From positions 1 to 28,025 of the forward strand of contig JBBRWV010000035.1 in NCBI GenBank assembly GCA_038248985.1: DNA of 28,025 bases, in the 5' to 3' direction. This DNA comes from JBBRWV01 sp038248985 (GTDB taxonomy: Bacteria > Planctomycetota > Phycisphaerae > WQYP01). Below, one piece after another: positions 6,660 through 13,818 of the stretch. Position numbers and translations under genes: made by a program. The notes beneath the pieces are model-generated. The model worked only from the letters and a program-made list of their open reading frames with translations. It was not told where the DNA came from and searched no databases. Every line of letters begins with the position of its first letter. Position 1 is the first letter of the stretch.

Positions 6660-8936
6660 CTAGCTCGTCGGCAGTTTGCGTTGGAACAGTTGTTGGAGCG
6701 CGGTCCAGGCTTGGACGATTAATGGTTTGGGGGTGAAGTTGAAGCGGACGATGACGGTTTGGCCGGGGAGGAGGGGGACGCGGTTGTGGATTTTGGCTTC
6801 ATTGAGGATGTCGGGGGAGGCGGATTCGAGGTGAAGTTGGTCGATGCGGACTTCGAAGAAGCGTTCGGTGGTTTTGGTGCCGTCGCGGTCGTCCGAGGCG
6901 GTGGCGAGGTCGCCGCCGAGGGCGTAGCCGAGGGCGGCGGAGGGGAGTTTGTTGGAGCCGGCGGGGTAGAGTGCGGCGATGCGTCCGGTGAGGAGGACGT
7001 CGGGTCGTCCGCGGAGGCGGATTTCGACGCGGCGGTCGGATTCGGAGTTGAGGGGTCCGGCGGCTTCGTTGGCGACGGCGGCGCGGATGATGAGATGGTC
7101 GGTGCCGACGACGAGGCCGAGCTTGTTGCCTTGTTGGAGGAAGGCGAATTTTTGCTGTTCGAGAGTGGGCAGGACGATGGTGCCAGCGATGGGGGAGCGG
7201 AGGGAGAGGCGGGAGAGGCGTTCGTCGATGTTGGCGATCTGGGAATCGGCGGCGGCGATTTGTTTGTCGAGGGCGTCGGACTGCACGGTGCTGGAGACGG
7301 CCATATCCTGGGCGAAGGCTTTGTTGCGTTTGGCGAGGAGGTGGTCGCGTTCGGCCAGGAGGCTCTGGCGCTCGGCGCGGAGGTCGTGATTTTCAGCCTG
7401 GAGGAGGAGGTCGCCTTCGGCGGCGCGGGGCATATTGTAGCGGTCGCGCGGGAAGTTTTGCTGGACGGTTTGGACGAAGCCATCCTGGCCGGGGTAGATT
7501 TCCTGGACGTAGAGAGGTTCGACGACGCCTTGGGCGCGGGCGCGGGCGGGGAAGGGGACGATGCCGACGAGGAAGACGACGAGGAGGCCGAAGGCGGCGC
7601 TGGTGCCGATGGCGCGGTTGCGTACGCGGGAGAGTTCGAGGCTGGTGCCGAGGTAGTGCATGAATTTGCCGATGGGGTAGAGGACCCATCCGACGACGGC
7701 GGCAATGGCCATGCCGGCGGCGAGGAGGACGAGGGCGCCGTCGAGGACGGTGAGGAGGTAGAGGATGATGCTGAGGGAGACGGTGATGCGCATGAGGAAT
7801 GAGGCGATGGCGTAAAAGACGAACCAGCCTTTTTCGCTGGTGCCGTAGGCGGGACTGCGGGCCTGTTTGACGTTCCAGACGTACCGTTTGACGAGGTAGT
7901 AGAGGTATTCCTTGGAGCGTTGACCAAGGTTGGGGATTTCGAGGATGTCGGACATGATGTAGTAGCCGTCGTAGCGGAGGAGGGGGTTGGCGTTGAAGAT
8001 AAGGGTGGAGAAGCTGGCGATGAACATGATGTTGTAGCAGAAGGCGTGGAGCCAGTGGGCGTCGGCGGTGTTGGCCCAGACGATGGCGGCGATGGCGGCG
8101 ATGCCGAACTCGACCCACATGCCGGCGGCGCCGATGATGACGCGGTGCCATTTGTTGGTGAGGGCCCAACTGGAGGAGGCGTCGACGTAGGGGACGGGGG
8201 TGAAGATCAGGAGCATGAGGCCGATGATGTGGACTTCGCCGCCGGAGCCGGCCTGTTTGCCGAATTTTTTACAGGAGATGGCGTGTCCCATTTCGTGGAC
8301 GGCCTTGATGCCGGCGAAGGCGATGTACATCCAGAGGAGATTTTCGGGCGAGAGGATGGAATGGGCGGAGGAGGTGAGGCCGGTTTGCCAGTTGGGGCGG
8401 GACATGATGGCGTAGATGGCCGAGGCGATGAGGGCGATCCAGGCGAGGACGCCGACGGGGGAGAAGATGAGTCCGAGGAGGGAATTCCAGCGGTTGAGGA
8501 AGGCGTCGGGGTCAACGAGGGGGATGCGGGCAAAGAGAATGTTCATGAGGTAGCCGGTGATCTCGCGGGAGCGGCGTTTTTTGTAGCGGGCGAAGAGGGT
8601 GTGGGCGTCGGGGGAGACTTCGGCCTGCAGGAGGTTGGAGGTGTAAAGTTGGCCGAGGAGCTGGATGACTTCGCCCTGGGTGGGGGCTTCATCGCCGAGT
8701 TGATCGTTGGTGAGGGTCCAGGCTTCGGCGACGGTGCGCGTGCCGTTGAGGAGGCCGAGGAAACGGTAGGCGGGTTCAGGGAGGCGAAAGAAGGCGTTGT
8801 TGGTGTGGTCCTGGACGACGTGCCAGCCTTGGCCGCGGAAATGCTGGCGGGAGATTTGGACGGTGGAGCGCAGGCGCGGGTGGAGTGAAGCGACGCGGTA
8901 CCAGGATTCGTGGAATGTAGGGCGCTCAATCGGCAC
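6660..8936 (-). CDS. PqqD-like / peptidase M50 (site-2 protease) / HlyD fusion membrane protein
   Basis: This 758-residue protein combines three parts. Residues about 25-110 resemble a PqqD-like winged-helix domain (the FRLPEPAYRFLGLLNG region and APTQGEVIQLLGQL). Residues about 150-460 form a multi-spanning intramembrane metalloprotease with HEMGH at 214-218 and the distal NPLLRYDG motif at 317-324, the zinc ligands of M50/site-2 proteases. After a last membrane helix (about 443-463) comes a HlyD-like periplasmic adaptor: a barrel start, a coiled coil (about 508-570), then the RSPIAGTIVLP lipoyl-like segment and a barrel to the end. Such fusions are annotated as putative peptide zinc metalloproteases and are thought to process or export peptides. 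The GTG start at 8936 is preceded by GGAG with 6 bases spacing. The gene is followed by the short SecA gene and preceded by small membrane protein genes, which supports an export role. The substrate is unknown. Confidence 0.88.
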   Translation of the reverse strand: MPIERPTFHESWYRVASLHPRLRSTVQISRQHFRGQGWHVVQDHTNNAFFRLPEPAYRFLGLLNGTRTVAEAWTLTNDQLGDEAPTQGEVIQLLGQLYTSNLLQAEVSPDAHTLFARYKKRRSREITGYLMNILFARIPLVDPDAFLNRWNSLLGLIFSPVGVLAWIALIASAIYAIMSRPNWQTGLTSSAHSILSPENLLWMYIAFAGIKAVHEMGHAISCKKFGKQAGSGGEVHIIGLMLLIFTPVPYVDASSSWALTNKWHRVIIGAAGMWVEFGIAAIAAIVWANTADAHWLHAFCYNIMFIASFSTLIFNANPLLRYDGYYIMSDILEIPNLGQRSKEYLYYLVKRYVWNVKQARSPAYGTSEKGWFVFYAIASFLMRITVSLSIILYLLTVLDGALVLLAAGMAIAAVVGWVLYPIGKFMHYLGTSLELSRVRNRAIGTSAAFGLLVVFLVGIVPFPARARAQGVVEPLYVQEIYPGQDGFVQTVQQNFPRDRYNMPRAAEGDLLLQAENHDLRAERQSLLAERDHLLAKRNKAFAQDMAVSSTVQSDALDKQIAAADSQIANIDERLSRLSLRSPIAGTIVLPTLEQQKFAFLQQGNKLGLVVGTDHLIIRAAVANEAAGPLNSESDRRVEIRLRGRPDVLLTGRIAALYPAGSNKLPSAALGYALGGDLATASDDRDGTKTTERFFEVRIDQLHLESASPDILNEAKIHNRVPLLPGQTVIVRFNFTPKPLIVQAWTALQQLFQRKLPTS

Positions 8937-9016
8937 GGGAGTCTCCGGTGTAAATAGTTGAACCCACTAGTGTATCCGACGGAGCATGCGAAAGGCACGC
9001 GTCGGAGGTCGACGAT

Positions 9017-9220
9017 TCAGGGTTTGGGCGGATTTTCTTCGGGGTGGGTGGGGAGGTCTTTGGTGGCGGATTCGTCGGAGCGTTCAAGGAAGCGATGGCG
9101 TGCGCCGCTTTTGCGGTCGAACCAGTGGCCAAGGCCGAACAGGCCGGAAAAGACGAGGATGATGATGACGGTGAAGAGGAAGAAGGCCCCGATGATCCAG
9201 ATGTAAAGTGCGCCGGCCAT
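9017..9220 (-). CDS. Small single-span membrane protein (67 aa)
   Basis: The product has an N-terminal hydrophobic helix at about 4-30 (LYIWIIGAFFLFTVIIILVF within it) followed by a charged, Pro-rich cytoplasmic-type tail ending in PPKP. GGAG lies about 10 bases before the ATG at 9220. It begins 3 bases after the stop of the 41-residue ORF upstream and ends 80 bases before the M50-HlyD gene, all on one strand. I recognise no family. Its place suggests a small accessory subunit of the M50-HlyD/SecA apparatus. Confidence 0.65.
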   Translation of the reverse strand: MAGALYIWIIGAFFLFTVIIILVFSGLFGLGHWFDRKSGARHRFLERSDESATKDLPTHPEENPPKP

Positions 9221-9223
9221 GGT

Positions 9224-9349
9224 TCAGGATCTCCGGGGGACGATGGCGAAGGCCAGGGCGGCGGCGGTGGAGGCGAGGAGGAGGAGCAGGGCGATGGCGG
9301 TGGCGAGGAGTCCGACGAGGCGGGTCTGCGCGAAAAGATTTCGAACCAT
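9224..9349 (-). CDS. Very small hydrophobic protein (41 aa)
   Basis: Reading leftward from the ATG at 9349 gives a 41-residue peptide: MVRNLFAQTRLV, then a long Leu/Ala-rich helix covering about 11-37, and a basic end (RRS). A good GGGAG site lies 8 bases upstream, inside the inverted repeat GGGAG-A-CTCCC. The stop is 3 bases from the start of the 67-residue gene. The tight packing and ribosome site support a real gene, but high GC content makes chance ORFs common. No family is recognised. Confidence 0.5.
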   Translation of the reverse strand: MVRNLFAQTRLVGLLATAIALLLLLASTAAALAFAIVPRRS

Positions 9350-9429
9350 GCGGGAGTCTCCCAAAAGCGGGGGCCATCATAACCGAAGGAGGGGATGCCG
9401 GAATATGCATTGCAGGAATTTGGGGGCAA

Positions 9430-9585
9430 CTATTGGGGCGGATTTTTTGTCGGGGGCTGCACGTCGAAGCCCCGGGCATTCTTTTTGGCGTTCTGCGATT
9501 TCCAGAGGAAGTAGCCGCCAATGGACAAGGCGGCGACCAAGAGCACCATGCCACAACAACCGCCGAGAAGGACAACAATCCCCAT
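9430..9585 (-). CDS. Small single-span membrane protein (51 aa)
   Basis: The ATG at 9585 begins 2 bases after the tyrA stop, with AAGGA 9 bases upstream inside the last tyrA codons, so translation is probably coupled. The peptide has a hydrophobic helix at about 3-27 that includes a Cys-Cys pair (residues 10-11), then the amphipathic YFLWKSQNAKKNA stretch and a polar Pro-rich tail ending in NPPQ. I recognise no family. It begins the run of small membrane genes that leads to the M50-HlyD fusion. Confidence 0.6.
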   Translation of the reverse strand: MGIVVLLGGCCGMVLLVAALSIGGYFLWKSQNAKKNARGFDVQPPTKNPPQ

Positions 9586-9587
9586 GC

Positions 9588-10463
9588 TCAAGTTCCTTCT
9601 TTCATTTTGCGTGGATCCAGGAGATTTTCGCGGAGGGCGCGCGCCGAATCGAGACGGCGGCGGATGGCGGATTCATCCTGATCGACGATGGCCTGTTTGA
9701 GCGCGGCGAGTTCAGTTTGGAATTCGCCGATGGCGGCGATGATGGCGGGGCGGTTGGTGAGGAGGATGTCGACCCACATTTGCGGATCACTGGAGGCGAT
9801 GCGCGTGGTGTCGATGAAGGCGCCGGCGATGGCTTGAAGCGCGGCGGGGTCTTGCGCGGTGACATTCATCAGCGAGAACGCCAGAGCGTGCGGGAGGTGC
9901 GAGATGGCGGCGACCCAGCGGTCATGCGTGGCGGCGTCGGTGAGAAGGACCTTCATGCCGAGGGATTTCCAGAGGGCGGCGATGCGTTCGGCGTGTGGTG
10001 CGTGGATGACGAGGCAGACGGCGTTTTCGTAGAGATTGTCGCGGGCGGCGGCGGGGCCGTTTTTTTCGCTGCCGGCCATGGGGTGGGAGCCGACAAAGGC
10101 GATGTGGGCCGGGAGAAATTCCTGGGCCCACTGCAGGACCTGGGTTTTGGTGGAGCCGACATCGGTGACGAGGGCGCCGGGTTTGAGGGCGCCGGCGATG
10201 TCGCGGAAATTTTGCGGGAACTGGCGCACGGGAGTGCAGAGGACGACGAGATCGGCCGCGCGCACGGCGTCCGCGGCGTCGGTGGTGGCGGCGTCGATAG
10301 CACCGAGGCGCAGGGCGATGTCGAGTGAGGGGGAGTTGGCGCGACCCGCGCCGGTGATGTGCGCAGCGAGTTTGTGTTTTTTGAGTGCCAGGCCCAGGGA
10401 TGCGCCGAGCAGGCCTACGCCGAGGATGGCGACGCGGGGGAAGATGCCGGAGGGTTGGATCAT
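9588..10463 (-). CDS. tyrA: Prephenate dehydrogenase (TyrA)
   Basis: The 291-residue protein is the NAD(P)-dependent dehydrogenase that converts prephenate (or arogenate) to the tyrosine precursor. The Rossmann glycine motif GVGLLG is at 15-20. Family signatures follow: LVVLCTPV near 80, LVTDVGSTK near 105, and FVGSHPMAGSEKNG near 130, with the active-site SHP. The C-terminal helical half has SHLPHALAFSL. There is no chorismate mutase or ACT domain, so it is the monofunctional short form. I chose the ATG at 10463 because the Rossmann strand starts 10 residues later; an upstream TTG at 10517 adds 18 residues of unclear value. Neither start has a strong ribosome site. It is the most upstream gene of a leftward run of small membrane proteins and export genes, and looks like a housekeeping gene that happens to share their transcript. 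Confidence 0.9.
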   Translation of the reverse strand: MIQPSGIFPRVAILGVGLLGASLGLALKKHKLAAHITGAGRANSPSLDIALRLGAIDAATTDAADAVRAADLVVLCTPVRQFPQNFRDIAGALKPGALVTDVGSTKTQVLQWAQEFLPAHIAFVGSHPMAGSEKNGPAAARDNLYENAVCLVIHAPHAERIAALWKSLGMKVLLTDAATHDRWVAAISHLPHALAFSLMNVTAQDPAALQAIAGAFIDTTRIASSDPQMWVDILLTNRPAIIAAIGEFQTELAALKQAIVDQDESAIRRRLDSARALRENLLDPRKMKEGT

Positions 10464-10541
10464 GTGGGGAAGTGTACACGGAGAATGGTTGGTGAGAAGC
10501 AAGAAGGGGTATCCCAAGTGGCAAGAAAAATTTGCGTTACG

Positions 10542-11036
10542 TCAGGACTCTTTATTCCACAATTCGTCTTTTTTGTGCAGAGCGTATTTTTCGGCAACTG
10601 CCGGGTCGTAGGTGACGAGGAGGACGTGGTCTTCCGCGGAAGTGATGGCGGGCTCGACCGTTATGCCGTCGGCTTGCATCCGTTCCAGATCCGCGGCGGT
10701 GGTGGGTGTTTTGCGCCCGAGGCGCACGTATCGTTGCCGCGCTTGTTTCCACAGTTCGCGATAGGTGGGTCGGACATACTCGCTGAGGCGGTCGGCAAGA
10801 TCCCGCGGCAGATTCAGGGTTTGGATCAGAGCGACCACATCGCCGATATCTTTTTGGCGTCCACTGCCGGTCATGCCGGAGGCGAGTTTGAGTTCGAGCA
10901 GCCGTTCAAGCCGGATGTAGCGAATGCCCTCGCTGACGACGCTGACGCTCAGGGGTTCGGGAAACGCCACGGGTTTGGCTTTTCCATCACCGGGGCCAAA
11001 GTGTAATGTTGGAATAGGTGTATCGGCCGGTTTCAT
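10542..11036 (-). CDS. Nucleotidyltransferase-like protein, C-terminal half only
   Basis: The 164-residue frame contains a stretch typical of the C-terminal part of a large family of nucleotidyltransferase-fold proteins: ELKLASGMTGSGRQKDIGDV near 48-67, then QTLNLPRDLADRLSEYVRPTYRELW near 72-96. The N-terminal catalytic core with the GS...DxD motif that full-length relatives carry is absent. The ATG at 11036 follows a GATATACT sequence that could act as a -10 element, so the shortened gene may still be expressed. It may be a truncated remnant of an AbiEii-like or solitary nucleotidyltransferase, or a stand-alone partner subunit. The assignment rests on recalled family motifs and is moderate. 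Confidence 0.5.
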   Translation of the reverse strand: MKPADTPIPTLHFGPGDGKAKPVAFPEPLSVSVVSEGIRYIRLERLLELKLASGMTGSGRQKDIGDVVALIQTLNLPRDLADRLSEYVRPTYRELWKQARQRYVRLGRKTPTTAADLERMQADGITVEPAITSAEDHVLLVTYDPAVAEKYALHKKDELWNKES

Positions 11037-11178
11037 GGTTCATGAGTATATCGTACCGGCACGGGGACGCGGAAATAATGTCATCGAAGGGGGCGGCCAC
11101 GGTTTTATTGTGGCCCGCGTGCGAGGACGTTCACCAGGCGGCGAAAAGGTCAGGGTGAGGCCGCAGGTGGCCAGGGCT

Positions 11179-11829
11179 TCACCCTACCCCGCTGTGCATG
11201 CGCGGGCCAGGGGATTGTTGTTGGATCAGGGCGGCTTCGAAGTCGAGAAATTCATCCCAACGCTGGGCCACCTTGGCTTTCGGTTGCACGCCTTCGGCCA
11301 GTTGCAGGAAGGAGAGGTAGTGGCCGTGCTCGGAGGCCCAGAGGCTGCGGTAGAGTTTGGCGAGTTCGAGATCGCCGCTGGGGGCGGCGGTGCCGGCGGA
11401 TGCGGTAGGGGGGGTGTCGCACGCCTGGGCGAGAAGATAGAACCGCTCGCAACTGCGGGCTTCGATGAGACTGGCGACGATGAGGCGGTCGACGAGGTCG
11501 TCGGTGCCGCGGCCGACGCGGACGTGATTGCGCAGGGCGGTGGCGTATTCGTTGCGATGCTGCTTGGTGAGCTTGCCGCCGCGCCGGGCCAAGAGGCGGC
11601 AAACGATTGCCAGATGCTCGACTTCATCGCGGGCGACGGCGGTCATGGCGGCGACCCAGTTCTCCGGCGGGTTGGGCTCAGGCCAGCGATGAAGGAGTTC
11701 GAGGGCGTTGCCGGCGGCTTTTTTTTCGAGGTGGGCATGATCATTGAGCAACTCGAGCGGCTTGGCGAGGACTTGCTCAGCCCAAGTGTCGGGGGTGTGG
11801 TAGCGCAAGGGCAGATCGATAGTTTTCAT
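11179..11829 (-). CDS. miaE: tRNA 2-methylthio-N6-isopentenyladenosine hydroxylase (MiaE-like)
   Basis: This 216-residue ferritin-like four-helix protein keeps the six diiron ligands of MiaE: E35 (HLEKKAAG), E69 and H72 (RDEVEHL), E123 (EARSCERF), and E167 and H170 (SEHGHY). MiaE is a non-haem diiron monooxygenase that hydroxylates the isopentenyl side chain of ms2i6A at tRNA position 37, next to the anticodon. The EARSCERF signature is specific for this family. A short Ala/Pro-rich insertion near 139-152 (DTPPTASAGTAAPS) lies in the loop before the last helix pair. The ATG at 11829 has an excellent GGAGG site with 7 bases spacing; the longer frame to 12000 has none. The gene is divergent from the CBM48 gene at 12155. 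Confidence 0.85.
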   Translation of the reverse strand: MKTIDLPLRYHTPDTWAEQVLAKPLELLNDHAHLEKKAAGNALELLHRWPEPNPPENWVAAMTAVARDEVEHLAIVCRLLARRGGKLTKQHRNEYATALRNHVRVGRGTDDLVDRLIVASLIEARSCERFYLLAQACDTPPTASAGTAAPSGDLELAKLYRSLWASEHGHYLSFLQLAEGVQPKAKVAQRWDEFLDFEAALIQQQSPGPRMHSGVG

Positions 11830-11918
11830 GAAGAAACCTCCGAAGCGGGGCGGTTGCGGACATGGTAAGTGAAATTCACGGCATTTTGCTTGACTTCGGC
11901 GGTAGAAATGGCAATAAT

Positions 11919-11942
11919 CTACTATGTCACTAGGAATAGTAG
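11919..11942. repeat. Inverted repeat upstream of miaE-like gene
   Basis: CTACTAT at 11919-11925 and ATAGTAG at 11936-11942 are perfect 7-base arms separated by 10 bases. The site lies about 90 bases upstream of the miaE start, between two divergent genes, where an operator could sit. No regulator gene is adjacent. Confidence 0.5.
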
Positions 11943-12154
11943 GAATAAACATGCGCGTCGTTATTTCCAAGTCTCTGTCCCGCCAAGCCCTTCCGGGCAT
12001 CCTTATGTGTAGCCGCCGAATGTGTTGTTAAGTCGCCCGCGGGCGTCGCACACACAACACTCACGGACTGCACCTGAACCCCTTTACAAACGGTCTATAC
12101 ACTTTGAGCTGCCGCGCGTATTTCATTCGCGGCCGCTGGAAACGAGGATTAGTT

Positions 12155-12472
12155 ATGTCGCATATTACTCCGCATACGATTCGCATTCGCATCCCGCACG
12201 CCAAGCAGGTTTCCATCCTGGGAGATTTCAACAACTGGCATTCCAATGCCCATCCGCTGGTGCGCGTGGGGATTGATTTGTGGGAGCGCATCGTCGATCT
12301 GGCTCCCGGCAAGCATCGCTACGCGTTTTTCGTCATTGATGACACCGTGGACCGCGAAGTGCAGACGCGCGTCGTGGGCAACGGCAGCGTGTTGTGGGTG
12401 CCGGAAAACAGTGAGCAGGCGTTGTCGATCATCGCCCATCCGGCGCTGGCCCTGCCGCGCGCGGTAGCGTAA
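12155..12472 (+). CDS. Stand-alone glycogen-binding (CBM48/E-set) domain protein
   Basis: The 105-residue protein is almost entirely one carbohydrate-binding module 48 fold. Diagnostic elements are VSILGDFNNW at 19-28, W43 in LWERIVDLAPGKHRYAFFVID at 42-62, and the following VDREVQTR strand. These match the glycogen-binding domain of AMPK beta subunits and the N-terminal domain of branching and debranching enzymes. There is no catalytic domain, so it probably binds glycogen or another alpha-glucan in the cytoplasm, or acts as a scaffold. The ATG at 12155 has GAGG about 8 bases upstream; the in-frame ATG at 12104 has no such site. A strong terminator follows, so it is probably a single-gene unit. 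A possible promoter pair is CTGAAC (12074-12079) and TATACA (12096-12101). Confidence 0.82.
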   Translation: MSHITPHTIRIRIPHAKQVSILGDFNNWHSNAHPLVRVGIDLWERIVDLAPGKHRYAFFVIDDTVDREVQTRVVGNGSVLWVPENSEQALSIIAHPALALPRAVA

Positions 12473-12500
12473 ACCGTTTTTATGGAAGTCCTTTCCGCCG

Positions 12501-12545
12501 CAGTCGAGGTTGCGTTTTTAGGCCCGCAGCCTCGACTGATTTTTT
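12501..12545 (+). terminator. Rho-independent terminator after the CBM48 gene
   Basis: CAGTCGAGG at 12501-12509 and CCTCGACTG at 12530-12538 form a perfect 9-base-pair stem. It extends to 13 pairs with one G-U (12501-12513 with 12526-12538) and is followed by ATTTTTTG. This is the clearest terminator in the window. Confidence 0.85.
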
Positions 12546-12605
12546 GCGCGCTGGTGCGCGGATGCACGGACGTCGATGCGCCTGGCGCGGGGGTTGTCGG
12601 GTAGA

Positions 12606-13775
12606 ATGAGAGGGATGCAGCATCTCGATCATTATGGTTGGAACGACTGGTTCGCCGCGAAACTCTCCTCGCTGGAAAAGCAGGTGGAGCACGATGCGGT
12701 GGCCCGCGTGGTGCAGGAGCACAAAGAGGCGTACCTGGTGCAGACCGTCGCGGGAAAATTGTGGGCGGAAATTTCCGGCAAGATGCGGCACGAAAGCGCG
12801 GTGCGGGCGGATTTCCCGGCCGTGGGCGACTGGGTCTTTTTACGCGGTATGCAGCACATTGCCGAGACCCGTGCCGCCGAGGGCGCGCGGGCGAGGGGAC
12901 AGGCTGAGGGCCCCAACGGCGGGCGCGGGCCGGTGCAGATCACCGCGATTTTGCCGCGGCGCACCACGCTGACGCGGCGGCTGGATGTGGATGCCGGGGG
13001 TGATGATCAGATATTGGCGACCAATGTGGACATTGCGTTTTTGGGCACTTCGCTCAACGAGAATTTTAATTTGCGGCGGCTGGAGCGCTACATCGCCCTG
13101 GCCCGCGATGCCGGCGCGCGGCCGGTGGTGCTGCTGACCAAGGTGGATTTGTGCGCCGATGCGCAGCCATACATGGAGCTGGTGCGCGGCGCGCTGGGCG
13201 CGGAGACGGACATTCATGCGATCAGTGTCGTCACCGGCGCGGGGCTGGATGCGGTGCGGACGTACCTGCGGCCGGGCACGACGGCGGTGATTCTCGGCTC
13301 GTCGGGCATCGGTAAGAGCACGCTGGTGAATCACCTCGCCGAGGCCGACATCATGGACATGATGGACACGCGCGACTTTGACGACAAAGGCCGGCACTGC
13401 ACGACGTTTCGCCACCTGGTGCGCACGCCGACGGGCGGCTTGATCATCGATACGCCGGGCTTGCGCGGGCTGTCGCTGGGCGAGGCCACCGATGCGCTGA
13501 TGAATACGTTTACCGACGTTGAGGCGCTGGCCGCCAACTGCAAATTCAGCGACTGCGGCCACGACAGCGAGCCGGGCTGCGCGATTAAGGCGGCACTCGA
13601 GGCCGGCACACTTGATGCGGGACGGCTCAAGAGTTATCTGAAACTGCAGCGGGAAGTGGCGGCGATGTCACGGCGGGAAAACCGCGTGGCGGATCGCAAG
13701 CAGAAGAAATTATCGAAGCGCGGCAGCGCCGCCGTCGATGCCAAGGAAAAATTCAAATGGCATGGCCGCTCTTAA
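12606..13775 (+). CDS. rsgA: Ribosome small-subunit biogenesis GTPase RsgA
   Basis: The 389-residue protein has the circularly permuted GTPase order that defines RsgA/YjeQ: G4 TKVD at 178-181, then G1 GSSGIGKST at 231-239, the switch KGRHCTT at 261-267, and G3 DTPG at 282-285. An OB-fold precedes the GTPase, and a C-terminal zinc finger has C312, C317, H319 and C325. RsgA checks the maturing 30S subunit decoding centre and releases late assembly factors. A Gly/Ala/Arg-rich insertion near 87-108 interrupts the OB-fold and is not typical. The start is uncertain: ATGs lie at 12576, 12606 and 12615, none with a strong ribosome site. I took 12606; 12615 gives an equally good N-terminus. The gene lies 43 bases before the GH5 gene on the same strand, a likely operon. 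Confidence 0.92.
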   Translation: MRGMQHLDHYGWNDWFAAKLSSLEKQVEHDAVARVVQEHKEAYLVQTVAGKLWAEISGKMRHESAVRADFPAVGDWVFLRGMQHIAETRAAEGARARGQAEGPNGGRGPVQITAILPRRTTLTRRLDVDAGGDDQILATNVDIAFLGTSLNENFNLRRLERYIALARDAGARPVVLLTKVDLCADAQPYMELVRGALGAETDIHAISVVTGAGLDAVRTYLRPGTTAVILGSSGIGKSTLVNHLAEADIMDMMDTRDFDDKGRHCTTFRHLVRTPTGGLIIDTPGLRGLSLGEATDALMNTFTDVEALAANCKFSDCGHDSEPGCAIKAALEAGTLDAGRLKSYLKLQREVAAMSRRENRVADRKQKKLSKRGSAAVDAKEKFKWHGRS

Positions 13776-13818
13776 ACGAAGCCCCCTCCTCCCTTTTCCT
13801 CTCACAAGGATTCGTCTC

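Noticed and set aside
8975..9006. TCCGACG/CGTCGGA inverted repeat between the 67-residue ORF and the M50-HlyD gene as a terminator
   Set aside because: There is no T tract on either strand, the loop is 18 bases, and the genes around it appear to be one operon.
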